Assembly: GCF_027922425.1 (NCBI RefSeq)
Contig: NZ_BSFQ01000001.1
Span: 62,001 to 126,000 of the forward strand
From: Pseudonocardia halophobica
GTDB lineage: Bacteria; Actinomycetota; Actinomycetes; Mycobacteriales; Pseudonocardiaceae
Length of the DNA stretch: 64,000 nt
Direction: 5' to 3'
The number at the start of each line of letters is the position of its first letter. Within the stretch, counting starts at the first letter, position 1. The notes under the pieces are model-generated. The model worked only from the letters and a program-made list of their open reading frames with translations. It made no database searches and had not been told where the DNA came from. Of the stretch, positions 35,588-43,493 are shown in pieces. The translations under genes and the position numbers were made by a program.

Positions 35588-36232
35588 TCAGGGGGCGTAG
35601 GCGCGCAGGAACGCGTCGACGCCGGTCGCGACGATCGTGTCGATCTCCGCCTTCGGCACCGGGAGCGCGCCGTGGAAGGACCGGCTGGTCACCTCGCCCG
35701 CCGCGAGCAGCACGAGGTGGCGGGCCGTGCGGTGCGGGTCCGCCTCGCGCAGCCTGCCCTCCGCCATGAACCGCGCGAGGTGCCCGGTCAGCGCGCGCTG
35801 CACCCGTCGCGGGCCGGTCTCCTGCCAGGCCTCGAGCGCCTCGGCGGGGATGTGCAGCACCTCGGCCTGGATCTGCCGGACGAGCGCGAAGTGCTCCGCC
35901 GCCGTGGGCTGCGCGTGGGCCCGGCCGAAGGCGAGCAGCGCCTGCTCCAGCGCCTCCGGACCCTCGCCGACGTGCGCGAGGTGGCGGTCCATCTCGGCGA
36001 TCTGCTCCTCGGCGACCCGCTGCGCACTCTCCTGGATCACCGTCTCGAACAGCGCCGCCTTGTCACGGAAGTGGTTGTAGATCGTCCGCGTGGAGACCCC
36101 GGCCTCCCGGGCGATGAGGTCGATGCTCGCGCGGGTGTAGCCCTCGCGCGCGAACACGGCGAGCGCGCCGCGCAGGATCGCCCGCCGCTTGTCCGCGAGC
36201 CCCCGGCGCATCCCGGTCCCGACCGTCGTCAC
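35588..36232 (-). CDS. TetR-family transcriptional regulator
   Basis: The 214-residue protein has the TetR helix-turn-helix RRAILRGALAVFAREGYTRASIDLIAREAGVSTRTIYNHFRDK and a C-terminal ligand domain. GTG 36232 is chosen because AGGAAG (36244-36239) lies 6 nt upstream; an ATG at 36280 is in frame but would sit in the divergent promoter. It is divergent from a flavin-reductase/MFS operon and CAACG repeats lie between, so it probably controls both. The ligand is unknown. Confidence 0.9.
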   Translation of the reverse strand: MTTVGTGMRRGLADKRRAILRGALAVFAREGYTRASIDLIAREAGVSTRTIYNHFRDKAALFETVIQESAQRVAEEQIAEMDRHLAHVGEGPEALEQALLAFGRAHAQPTAAEHFALVRQIQAEVLHIPAEALEAWQETGPRRVQRALTGHLARFMAEGRLREADPHRTARHLVLLAAGEVTSRSFHGALPVPKAEIDTIVATGVDAFLRAYAP

Positions 36233-36252
36233 GGTCGACTTCCTACCGGATG

Positions 36253-36290
36253 CAACGAGCGTTGTCACTTTGCCATGCACGTTGTACTTT
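36253..36290 (+). promoter_or_regulatory. Promoter of the flavin-reductase operon with TetR-type repeats
   Basis: TTGTCA (36262-36267) and TACTTT (36285-36290) are separated by 17 nt, close to the sigma-70 consensus, and GTG 36298 follows 7 nt later, so the transcript is probably leaderless. CAACG-AG-CGTTG (36253-36264) is a perfect inverted repeat overlapping the -35, and CGTTGT recurs before the -10 (36280-36285). This fits repression by the TetR protein encoded opposite. Confidence 0.65.
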
Positions 36291-36297
36291 ACCGGTC

Positions 36298-36882
36298 GTG
36301 AACAGCGACATCAGGATCGGGATCATCGTGGGCAGCACGCGCCCGCAGCGTCGGGGCGGGATCGTGGCGGGCTGGGTCCAACGGGTCGCCGAGGCCCACG
36401 GCGCGACCGTCGAGCTCCTCGACCTGGCCGCCTTCGACCTGCCCATGCTCGACGAGCCGAGCCCGGCGATCCACGGCGACTACACCGGCCCGCACACCCT
36501 GCGCTGGGCCGCGGCGGTCGCGGCCTGCGACGCCTTCGTCTTCGTCGTCCCGGAGTACAACCACTCCTTCCCGGCCGCGGTGAAGAACGCGATCGACTAC
36601 CTGTTCGCCGAGTGGAACGACAAGGCCGCCGGCCTGGTCGGGTACGGCGTGCAGGGCGGGGTCCGGGCCGTCGAGGCGCTGCGGCCGGTGCTGGCCGAGG
36701 TCGGGATCGCCGACGTCCGGACGCAGGTCTGCCTCAACCTCATGACCGACTTCGTGCTCACGGGCCCGACCGACGTCGGCCGGATCGCCGCGGCCGAGCA
36801 CCAGGAACCGATACTGCGCCGGATGCTCGACGAGGTCACCGCCTGGGCCGGTGCCCTGCGGAGCCTCCGAGCCCCGGTGTGA
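36298..36882 (+). CDS. NADPH-dependent FMN reductase family protein
   Basis: The 194-residue flavodoxin-like protein has IRIGIIVGSTRPQRRGG, the phosphate-binding loop of the family, and VFVVPEYNHSFPAAVKNAID, its second signature. It reduces flavins or quinone-like compounds using NAD(P)H in the cytoplasm. GTG 36298 lies 7 nt after a TACTTT -10 element. It overlaps the MFS gene by 4 nt, and with the TetR regulator forms a detoxification-type operon: reduce a compound, then export it (inference). Confidence 0.9.
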   Translation: MNSDIRIGIIVGSTRPQRRGGIVAGWVQRVAEAHGATVELLDLAAFDLPMLDEPSPAIHGDYTGPHTLRWAAAVAACDAFVFVVPEYNHSFPAAVKNAIDYLFAEWNDKAAGLVGYGVQGGVRAVEALRPVLAEVGIADVRTQVCLNLMTDFVLTGPTDVGRIAAAEHQEPILRRMLDEVTAWAGALRSLRAPV

Positions 36883-38243
36883 CGATCCGGGACCCCGCGA
36901 CCCGGAGGATCGCCGCGGTCGTGGTGCTGGGGGCCCTGCTCTCGATGCTCGACGCGACGGTGGTCGCCGTCGGGCTGGAGTCGATGGCCCGCGACCTCGG
37001 CGCCGGCCTGGGTGCCGCACAGTGGATCGCGCACTCCTACCTGCTCGCGCTGGCCGTGGCGTTGCCCGCGTGCGGGTGGCTGGGCCGTCGGATCGGCGCC
37101 GGGCGGCTGTGGGTGCTCGCGCTCGCCGGGTTCACGGCGGCCTCGCTGCTCTGCGCCGCTGCACCGACTCTCGGGCTGCTGGTGGCCGCGCGGGTGCTGC
37201 AGGGAGTGGCGGCGGGGTTCCTCGTGCCGACCGGGCAGGCGCTGCTGGGCCAGGCCGTCGGGCCGGACCGGCTCGGCCGGGTGATGGCGGTGCTCGGGTC
37301 GGTGGTCAGCCTCGGCCCGGCGCTCGGCCCGGTCGTGGGCGGCGTGCTGCTCGACGTGGCGTCCTGGCCGTGGCTGTTCCTGGTCAACCTGCCGATCGGC
37401 GTGGTCGGGCTCGTCGCGGGGCTGCGCGTGCTGCCGCGCGGGGTGCCGACGCGCACCGGGACGCTCGACGTCGTGGGCCTGCTCCTGGCGGGGATCGGCC
37501 TGTCCGCGCTGGTGTACGGCCTCACGGCGTGGGGCGAGCAGGGCGCGCCCGCCGTCGTGGGCGGGACGGTGCTCGGTGGAGGAATCGCGCTCGTCCTGTT
37601 CGTGGCGCGGTCGCTGCGCCGCCCGCACCCGCTCACCGACCTGCGCCTGTTCGCCGACCGCCGGTACGCCACCGCGACCCTCTGCAGCACCCTCACCGGC
37701 GCGTCGCTCTTCGGCACCGTGCTGGTCTTCCCGCTGCTCCTGCAGCTCGGCCGCGGCACCGACACGACCGGCACCGGCCTCGCGCTGCTCTCCTACGGGC
37801 TCGCGACGGCGGTGTCGACGCCCCTGGCCGGCCGGCTCACCGACCGTGTCGGCGGCGGCGTCGTCGCGACGGCGGGCTGCGCAGGGCTGGTGCTCACCGC
37901 GCTCCCCTTCGCAGTCGCCGAGCCGGGGCCGGTGCTCCTGCAGGTGTTGCTGGTCCTGCGCGGGATCGCGATCGGCTTCGCGGCCATCCCACCCACGGTC
38001 GCGGCCTACGCGGCGGTGCGGCCGGAGCAGCTGCCGGACGCGACGACCCAGCTCAACGCCCTGCAGCGGGTCGGCGGGGCGGTGGGCGGCGCACTGGTGG
38101 CCACCACCCTGGCGGCGCTGCTGCCGCACGGCGCGGGGCCGGCCTTCGCCGCGGTGTTCTGGCTGCTCGCGGGCCTGGGGGCGGTCGCCCTGGTCCCGGC
38201 GGCCCTCCTCGCCCGGAGTCCGGTCACCGCCACGGGTCGGTGA
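36879..38243 (+). CDS. MFS transporter, DHA2/EmrB-QacA type
   Basis: The 454-residue protein shows the family start LGALLSMLDATVVAVGLESMARDLGA, then WIAHSYLLALAVALPACGWLGRR and LQGVAAGFLVPTGQALLGQA, and about 14 helices. These proton-driven exporters remove hydrophobic drugs. GTG 36879 overlaps the upstream stop (GTGA). Its 3' end overlaps the convergent MarR gene by 20 nt. The substrate is unknown. Confidence 0.9.
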   Translation: MTIRDPATRRIAAVVVLGALLSMLDATVVAVGLESMARDLGAGLGAAQWIAHSYLLALAVALPACGWLGRRIGAGRLWVLALAGFTAASLLCAAAPTLGLLVAARVLQGVAAGFLVPTGQALLGQAVGPDRLGRVMAVLGSVVSLGPALGPVVGGVLLDVASWPWLFLVNLPIGVVGLVAGLRVLPRGVPTRTGTLDVVGLLLAGIGLSALVYGLTAWGEQGAPAVVGGTVLGGGIALVLFVARSLRRPHPLTDLRLFADRRYATATLCSTLTGASLFGTVLVFPLLLQLGRGTDTTGTGLALLSYGLATAVSTPLAGRLTDRVGGGVVATAGCAGLVLTALPFAVAEPGPVLLQVLLVLRGIAIGFAAIPPTVAAYAAVRPEQLPDATTQLNALQRVGGAVGGALVATTLAALLPHGAGPAFAAVFWLLAGLGAVALVPAALLARSPVTATGR

Positions 38244-38658
38244 TCTCCCGCAGGTCGGCGAGGAGGGTGCGGAGCTGCGCCATCCGCCGCGCGCCGAGGT
38301 GCGCGGTCCACTCCGCCTCCACCTCCGCGACGATCCCGCGGGACACCTCCACGCTGCGTGCGCCCCGCTCCGCGACCCGGACGAGGCGGGCCCTGCCGTC
38401 GGCCGGATCGGGCACGCGCTCGACGTACCCGGCACGTTCCAGCTGGTCGACGAGGAAGCTCGCGCTCTGCTTGGTGATCCCGGCCTGCTCGGCCAGCTCG
38501 GTCGTGCGGCTGCCGCCGGGGGCGATCCGCTGGAAGACACGGGCCTGGGCGGGGGTGAAATCGTCGAACCCGGCCGCAGCCAGACCCTCGAACACGCGGA
38601 ACTCGAGAGCCCGGTAGGGCAGGAAGAGCAGCAGCCCGGTGTTCAACGACTCCGTCAC
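38224..38658 (-). CDS. MarR-family transcriptional regulator
   Basis: The 144-residue protein has LTTELAEQAGITKQSA-like recognition helices (RTTELAEQAGITKQSASFLV) and the wing RVPDPADGRARLVRVAERG. GTG 38658 lies 8 nt after TAGGAT (38672-38667), a good leaderless -10. It diverges from a DinB/TIGR03083-type gene, and inverted repeats fill the gap. It may regulate that gene and itself. Confidence 0.9.
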   Translation of the reverse strand: MTESLNTGLLLFLPYRALEFRVFEGLAAAGFDDFTPAQARVFQRIAPGGSRTTELAEQAGITKQSASFLVDQLERAGYVERVPDPADGRARLVRVAERGARSVEVSRGIVAEVEAEWTAHLGARRMAQLRTLLADLREITDPWR

Positions 38659-38680
38659 GCTTGACGATCCTACGAGATGG

Positions 38681-38720
38681 TAAGAGACTCTGACGAAGTT
38701 GGTCAGTTTCTCTGACTGAA
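38681..38720. promoter_or_regulatory. Inverted repeats between MarR and TIGR03083-type gene
   Basis: GTCAG-TTTCT-CTGAC (38702-38716) is a perfect 5-bp inverted repeat. TAAGAGACTCTGAC (38681-38694) carries AGAG-A-CTCT and shares CTCTGAC with it. This is a likely MarR operator. Confidence 0.45.
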
Positions 38721-38732
38721 TCGGGGTGGCCG

Positions 38733-39371
38733 ATGGAGCGCGACGAGAAGTGGGCGGTGATCGCCGGACGCCGGCGGGAGCTCGCCGACCTGCTGGCCGG
38801 GCTGCACGAGGAGGAGTGGGAGCGCCCCTCGCTCTGCTCGGAGTGGCGGGTCCGCGACGTCGCCGCGCACGTCGCGCTCACCCCGCAGTCGCCGGGCATG
38901 CTGCGCATCCTCGCCGCGGGCGTGCGCGCCGGCGGCGACCTCCAGGCCGTCAACAGGGACCTCTCGCTGGCGCACGCGCGGCGCCCCACCACCGAGCTCG
39001 TCGCCGAGCTGCGGGAGCTCGCCGACAGCCGCGCCCGACCGGCGATCACGACGCTGGACAACCTGCTGTTCGACGTCCTGGTGCACGTCCAGGACATCGC
39101 CCTGCCCCTCGGGCGCGCGGTGCCGATGCCGCTCGCCGCGGCGCGGGAGGGGCTGGACCGGGTGTGGCGGATGGGCTGGCCCTTCTGGGCGCGGCGGCGC
39201 TTCCGTGGCACGCGGCTCGTGGCCACGGACGTCGACTGGACCGCGGGCGACGCCGACGGCGCGGAGGTCCGCGGGCCCGCCGCGGCCCTGCTCCTGCTGC
39301 TCACGGGGCGCAGCGCGGCCGCGCTGCCCCGACTCGCCGGGGACGGGCTCGTCCGGCTCGCCGCACCCTGA
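38733..39371 (+). CDS. Maleylpyruvate isomerase/DinB-like (TIGR03083) protein
   Basis: The 212-residue protein has the mycothiol-dependent enzyme signature: RRRELADLLAGLHEEEWERPSLCSEWRVRDVAAHVAL, with the W-x-V-x-D-V-x-A-H metal-binding part, and LDNLLFDVLVHVQDIALPLG with the second His. Family members bind a divalent metal, and some use mycothiol as cofactor, in detoxification or ring cleavage. Its MarR neighbour probably regulates it. The substrate is unknown. Confidence 0.85.
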   Translation: MERDEKWAVIAGRRRELADLLAGLHEEEWERPSLCSEWRVRDVAAHVALTPQSPGMLRILAAGVRAGGDLQAVNRDLSLAHARRPTTELVAELRELADSRARPAITTLDNLLFDVLVHVQDIALPLGRAVPMPLAAAREGLDRVWRMGWPFWARRRFRGTRLVATDVDWTAGDADGAEVRGPAAALLLLLTGRSAAALPRLAGDGLVRLAAP

Positions 39372-39395
39372 CGGCCTCCGGGGGGTGGCCGTCAG
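39368..39395. terminator. Bidirectional terminator hairpin
   Basis: CTGACGGCC and GGCCGTCAG form a perfect 9-bp stem with a 10-nt loop between two converging genes. The left arm includes the TGA stop. Confidence 0.55.
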
Positions 39396-39405
39396 GGCGC
39401 CCGCG

Positions 39406-40092
39406 TCAGTGCGCCTCGGGTGCGGCGCCCGCCGTGACGTCGCCGACCAGCGCGGGACCGGAGTCCCACAGCTCCAGCGCCCACCCGGTCTCGACGGACC
39501 GGTCGCGGCGCAGCACCACCCGGCCGGCGTTGGGCACGTACCGGGTCTCGGCGGTGTCGCCGAGCAGCGCGGCGGCGGCGAGCCGGATCGCGGCGCCGTG
39601 GCTCACCAGGACGACCATCCCGCTCGGCCCGTAGGCCCGCTCCGTCTGCTCGACGATCCGGTCGACGGCCGGCAGGTACCGGGCGCGCAGGTCCAGGGCC
39701 GACTCCCCGCCCGGCAGGGTGCGCGCGAGGTCGCCGCCCCACCAGGCGTCGTACACCTCGTCGAACTCCCGGCGGGCGGGCTTGTCGGAGCGGCCCTCCA
39801 GCTCGCCCACGAAGATCTCGTGCACCCCGTCGACCACGGTCACGCCCAGCCCGTGGGCCAGCGCGACCGGCTCGGCGGTCTGCCGGGCGCGGATCGCCCG
39901 GGAGGCGTGCACCGCGCGGATCGGCCAGTCCGCGATCAGCTCGGCGACGCCCGCCGCCTGGGCCCGGCCCGTCTCGTTGAGCGGCGCCCCGGGCGGGACG
40001 GTGTCCAGCGCCCGCGCGACGTTGGCGTCCGTCTGACCGTGCCGCAGCAGGACCAGGCGCAGCTCGTCCTGCTCGGGCTCCTCGGGGGTCAT
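39406..40092 (-). CDS. Histidine phosphatase family protein
   Basis: The 228-residue protein has VLLRHGQTDAN with the phospho-accepting His in the RHG motif, RAIRARQTAEPVA, and VVLVSHGAAIRL with the second catalytic His. Members include phosphoglycerate mutases and broad phosphatases. ATG 40092 is chosen because GGAG lies upstream and it overlaps the pheA stop (ATGA). In mycobacteria Rv3837c next to pheA is the counterpart. The substrate is unknown. Confidence 0.9.
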   Translation of the reverse strand: MTPEEPEQDELRLVLLRHGQTDANVARALDTVPPGAPLNETGRAQAAGVAELIADWPIRAVHASRAIRARQTAEPVALAHGLGVTVVDGVHEIFVGELEGRSDKPARREFDEVYDAWWGGDLARTLPGGESALDLRARYLPAVDRIVEQTERAYGPSGMVVLVSHGAAIRLAAAALLGDTAETRYVPNAGRVVLRRDRSVETGWALELWDSGPALVGDVTAGAAPEAH

Positions 40093-41048
40093 GTCCACTC
40101 TCCGTTCCGCACTCCCTGCAGCCACTCCTGTGCCGCCCGGTACGCCGCCGCGTCGGCCCCGTGCAACGGGACCGCGGGCGCCCCGACCCCCTCCACCGGC
40201 TCGGGCGCGCCGGCCGCCCGTGGGTAGGAGCCGAGGAACCGGACGCGGTCGCAGCGGCGGTGCAGCGCGGCCAGCGCCTCGCCCATCGCCGGGTCCGCGA
40301 CGTGCCCGCTGCAGTCGAGGTGGAACCAGTAGTCCGCGTGCCGGTCCTTGATCGGGCGGGACTCGATGCGGGTCAGGTCGATCCCGCGCACGGCCAGCTC
40401 GGTGAGCAGCCCCAGCAGCGAGCCGGGCCGGTTCTCCGTGGTCAGGGCCAGGGTCGTGCGGTCGTGCCCGGTGGCGGGCGGCGGCGTGCCGGGCCGGGTG
40501 ACGAGCACGAAGCGGGTGACCGCGCCGGCGTTGTCGGCGATGTCGTCGGCCAGGACCTCGAGCCCGTGCTGCTCCGCGGCCAGCGGCGACGACACGGCGG
40601 CGTCGACCTCGCCGCGCGCGACCTGCGCCGCACCCTCCGACGTGGAGGTGGCCACCCGCACGTCCGCCTCCGGCAGGTGCGCGGCGATCCAGCCGCGGGT
40701 CTGCGCGATGCCGTGGCCGTGCGAGGCGACGGACCGGACCCCGGCGAGGGTCGTGCCGGCGCGGCCGAGCAGGACGAACCGCACGGGGATGACCGCCTCG
40801 CGGACGATCACCAGCGGCGGCTCCTCCACCAGCCCGTCGAGCACGGGCGGGACGGCGCCCTCCACGCTGTTCTCGATCGGCACACAGCCCGCGTCGACGG
40901 TGCCCTCGCGCACGGCGCGGAGGACGGCCGGGTTGCCCGGCAGCGGCACCAGCTCCGCGTCCTCGGACTCCGGCAGCGTGCGCAGCGCCTGCTCGGTGAA
41001 GGTGGCGTGCGGGCCGAGGAAACCGATGCGGGATCGGGGACGGGGCAC
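40089..41048 (-). CDS. pheA: Prephenate dehydratase
   Basis: PheA converts prephenate to phenylpyruvate for phenylalanine synthesis. The 319-residue protein has the dehydratase domain (GFLGPHATFTEQAL; PIENSVEGAVPPVLD; AVTRFVLV with the catalytic Thr-Arg-Phe) and a C-terminal ACT domain for feedback control (NRPGSLLGLLTELAVRGIDL; RIESRPIKDRHADYWFHLD). There is no chorismate mutase domain. GTG 41048 lies 8 nt after a TAGGCT element (41062-41057), so the transcript has little or no leader. It is coupled to the phosphatase gene downstream. Confidence 0.97.
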   Translation of the reverse strand: MPRPRSRIGFLGPHATFTEQALRTLPESEDAELVPLPGNPAVLRAVREGTVDAGCVPIENSVEGAVPPVLDGLVEEPPLVIVREAVIPVRFVLLGRAGTTLAGVRSVASHGHGIAQTRGWIAAHLPEADVRVATSTSEGAAQVARGEVDAAVSSPLAAEQHGLEVLADDIADNAGAVTRFVLVTRPGTPPPATGHDRTTLALTTENRPGSLLGLLTELAVRGIDLTRIESRPIKDRHADYWFHLDCSGHVADPAMGEALAALHRRCDRVRFLGSYPRAAGAPEPVEGVGAPAVPLHGADAAAYRAAQEWLQGVRNGEWT

Positions 41049-41056
41049 GATCGGCC

Positions 41057-41062
41057 AGCCTA
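41057..41062 (-). promoter_or_regulatory. Probable -10 element of pheA
   Basis: TAGGCT on the minus strand ends 8 nt before GTG 41048, the near-leaderless spacing seen at other genes in this window. Confidence 0.4.
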
Positions 41063-41274
41063 GTCGGGCCGCCGGCGGCCGCCGCGCTGCCCCGTCCCGA
41101 CCAACGGAGAGGGCCGGAGGGCCGAACTTCGCGATCCGGTCGAACCGGCGCGCCCTCGCGCTCGTAGGTCAGGACAGGGAGTCGCGATCCGAGGTGACGG
41201 GGGGTCTTCGGTGCGCGGACGCCCCCAGGGGTCGCCGGACCCCGCGCCCGGGGTCCGGCGGCTCACCGACGCGC

Positions 41275-42177
41275 CTACAGCAGGCCGAGGGTGGCGAACT
41301 CGCTGATCGACATCGGGTCGGGGTCGATCCCGCAGCAGGTGAACAGCCCGCGCACCGTGTCGACCGTGCGTCCGGACAGCGCCTCGGCCTCGGCGACGAG
41401 CGCCTGCCCGTCCGTCTCGCGGAGGGCGTCGGCCACGGTGCCCGCGCCGCCGGTGCCCAGCTCGCGGGCGACGGCGAGCAGCAGGTTGAGCACGCCGTGG
41501 CGGCCCCGGTCCGTCTCGTTCTCCGGCATCGGCCGGACGGCCTCGCGCAGCCCGATCGCGGTGAACCCGCGCCCGGCCCCCACGGTGACCTGCAGGAACC
41601 GCTCGACCTCGGCGACCGACGGCACGTCCGACTGGCGCGGACCACCGCAGCGCAGCTTCGGGGTGCACCCGTGCTCGGCGACCCGCTGCACGGCGTCGAG
41701 CCAGGCGTCGATCTCCTCGGCGGTGCCGCCGAGCGGGCGCCGCGGCTCGACCACGGGCGTGACCTCGTCCGGCACGAACTCGGACACGCGTTCGAGCCAG
41801 ACGGCGTCGACGTCCGGCGGCGCGGCCGTCTCGACCGTGCGCGGCGTGAGCAGGCTCGACCGGGAGAAGACCGTGGACAGCGCCTTCGGCACCGCGCCGA
41901 GCCCGGTGTCCACGACCAGCGAGAGGTCGACGGGCCGCGACGGCGCCGAGCGGGCCAGCTCGGTGACCAGGGCGGGCAGGCGCGAGACGGGGCAGACCAG
42001 GTGACCGATCATGCCCCCGTAGGCCCCGTCGCGGGCCGACAGGTAGCGGGCCACCACGGCGTCGATGCTCGGGGCGACCATCCGCGGCTGGACGAGGCTC
42101 GCGTCGTCGACCAGGCCGGCGAGCAGGGGACGGATCGGCCACGGGTCGGCGGAGGATCCCGAGGGCACGGTCGTCAC
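41275..42177 (-). CDS. Conserved-looking protein of unknown function
   Basis: The 300-residue protein has no signal peptide or membrane helix. Its pattern of short beta strands and helices (VDLSLVVDTGLG, HGCTPKLRCGGPRQSDVPS, RGFTAIGLREAVRP, GRHGVLNLLLAV) suggests an alpha/beta barrel-like fold, but I do not recognise the family. GTG 42177 is preferred over GTG 42204: TAGCGT (42191-42186) ends 8 nt before it, and the extra upstream codons include a TTA, rare in such DNA. It diverges from the DUF2470 gene and its iron box. Confidence 0.8.
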   Translation of the reverse strand: MTTVPSGSSADPWPIRPLLAGLVDDASLVQPRMVAPSIDAVVARYLSARDGAYGGMIGHLVCPVSRLPALVTELARSAPSRPVDLSLVVDTGLGAVPKALSTVFSRSSLLTPRTVETAAPPDVDAVWLERVSEFVPDEVTPVVEPRRPLGGTAEEIDAWLDAVQRVAEHGCTPKLRCGGPRQSDVPSVAEVERFLQVTVGAGRGFTAIGLREAVRPMPENETDRGRHGVLNLLLAVARELGTGGAGTVADALRETDGQALVAEAEALSGRTVDTVRGLFTCCGIDPDPMSISEFATLGLL

Positions 42178-42185
42178 GGGTACGC

Positions 42186-42191
42186 ACGCTA
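42186..42191 (-). promoter_or_regulatory. Probable -10 element of the unknown gene
   Basis: TAGCGT on the minus strand, 8 nt before GTG 42177; this element decides the start choice for that gene. Confidence 0.4.
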
Positions 42192-42258
42192 ACCCGCCGT
42201 TCACACGGGCCCGACAAGGGGTGGCGCTCCGGCCCTGGACAGGCTCGTCGTCCGGCAG

Positions 42259-42277
42259 CTAACTTAGCCTCACCTAA
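42259..42277 (+). promoter_or_regulatory. IdeR/DtxR-type iron box
   Basis: The minus strand of this 19-mer reads TTAGGTGAGGCTAAGTTAG and matches the IdeR consensus TTAGGTTAGGCTAACCTAA at 15 of 19 positions. It ends 16 nt before the preferred start of the DUF2470 gene, where a bound iron repressor would block transcription. Confidence 0.7.
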
Positions 42278-42293
42278 CTCGGAGGTGAGCTAC

Positions 42294-43112
42294 GTGGGAC
42301 AGACCCGGCTCCGGCGTCCGCCGGCACCTGCGGACGCCGAACGCGCCCGGAGCGTCGCGGCGCGCGGCGGGGAGGCGGCACTGGTCGGGACGGGCGGACC
42401 GGAGCCCGTCGTGCCGCTGGTGCACCACGTCCACGCCGACGGCTCGGCCGTCGTGCTGCTGCCCGACGAGTCGCCGGTCCTCGAGGCGATCCGCACCTCG
42501 GACCGGGGCGAGATCCCGGTGATGCTCGAGCTGACCGACCGCGCGCCGGTCGAGCTGCGCGAGCCGGTCCGCGCGCTGCTGTGGATCAGCGGCTGGCTCC
42601 GGATCCCCGACGCGATCTCGGCCCGCCGGGCCGCGATGCAGGTCGCCGACGTCGCGCCGCACCCGCGGCTGCTCGACCTGGGCCACGGCGCCACGCTGGT
42701 GAAGCTCACCCCGAGCTCGGCCGTGCTGGCCGACGCCGAGGGCACGGCCGCGCTCGCGCCCGTCGACCTGGCCGCCGCGCGTCCGGACCCGTTCTGCCGG
42801 ATGGAGGACCACTGGCTGTCGCACCTCGAGGAGGCGCACCCCGAGGTCTTCGACGCGCTCGCGCGGCACCTGCCGGCGCCGCTGCGCTGCACGATGGGTG
42901 CGCGCGTGCGCCCGCTCGGCGTGGACCGGTGCGGGCTGCGGCTGCGGGTGGAGACGCCGGAGGGCGACCACGACGTGCGGCTCGCGTGGCCGCAGGAGGC
43001 CACGACGGCCGAGGAGCTGCGCGTGCAGCTCGGGCTGCTGGTCGGGTGCCCGTTCCGCCAGGTCGGCGGCGGCGCGCACGACCGGGTCGACGAGGCCGTC
43101 GACGAGGCCTGA
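42294..43112 (+). CDS. DUF2470-domain protein, iron regulated
   Basis: The protein (about 272 residues) has an N-terminal split-barrel-like half with VVLLPDESPVLEAIRT and LWISGWLRIPD, and a C-terminal DUF2470 half around EDHWLSHLEEAHPEVFDALARHLP, with MGARVRPLGVDRCGLRLRVETPEG. The architecture is related to HugZ-type haem-degrading and flavin-binding proteins. GGAGGTGA (42281-42288) lies 5 nt before GTG 42294, so that start is preferred to GTG 42285. An IdeR-type box precedes it. M. tuberculosis Rv3839, near pheA and bfrB, is the likely counterpart and, as I recall, is iron-repressed. The molecular role is unproven. Confidence 0.85.
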   Translation: MGQTRLRRPPAPADAERARSVAARGGEAALVGTGGPEPVVPLVHHVHADGSAVVLLPDESPVLEAIRTSDRGEIPVMLELTDRAPVELREPVRALLWISGWLRIPDAISARRAAMQVADVAPHPRLLDLGHGATLVKLTPSSAVLADAEGTAALAPVDLAAARPDPFCRMEDHWLSHLEEAHPEVFDALARHLPAPLRCTMGARVRPLGVDRCGLRLRVETPEGDHDVRLAWPQEATTAEELRVQLGLLVGCPFRQVGGGAHDRVDEAVDEA

Positions 43113-43113
43113 G

Positions 43114-43470
43114 CTACGCCTCCTGCTGCAGGGCGCGCTCCCGCTCCTGCACCCGGTGGGTGACCTTGCGCTCGGCGATGAACGAGCAGATCGGGATCGT
43201 GCCCGCGAGCAGCACCAGCAGCGCGAACACCGGCGTGAACCGTGCGCGCTCGGCCAGCACCAGCGTGGCCACGATGTAGGCCATGTAGAGGAAGCCGTGC
43301 AGCATGCCGATGATCGCCGTGGGCCGCGGGTCGCCGGCGAAGTACTTCATCGGCATGGCGTAGAACACGAGCAGCAGCAGCCCCACGCCGGTGATGTAGG
43401 CGAACACGCGGTACAGCGGCAGCCGCCACCCGACGGGTCGCCGGGCGGTGGACGTCCTGGGGCTGGTCAC
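43114..43470 (-). CDS. DUF3817 membrane protein
   Basis: The 118-residue protein has three helices: YRVFAYITGVGLLLLVFYAMP, AIIGMLHGFLYMAYIVATLVL and FALLVLLAGTIPICSFIAER, with HGFLYM typical of DUF3817. GTG 43470 lies 6 nt after TAGAGT (43482-43477), so the transcript is probably leaderless. Function unknown. Confidence 0.85.
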   Translation of the reverse strand: MTSPRTSTARRPVGWRLPLYRVFAYITGVGLLLLVFYAMPMKYFAGDPRPTAIIGMLHGFLYMAYIVATLVLAERARFTPVFALLVLLAGTIPICSFIAERKVTHRVQERERALQQEA

Positions 43471-43476
43471 GCCTCG

Positions 43477-43482
43477 ACTCTA
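43477..43482 (-). promoter_or_regulatory. Leaderless -10 element of the DUF3817 gene
   Basis: TAGAGT on the minus strand, 6 nt before GTG 43470. Confidence 0.45.
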
Positions 43483-43493
43483 ACCGCGGCGGC

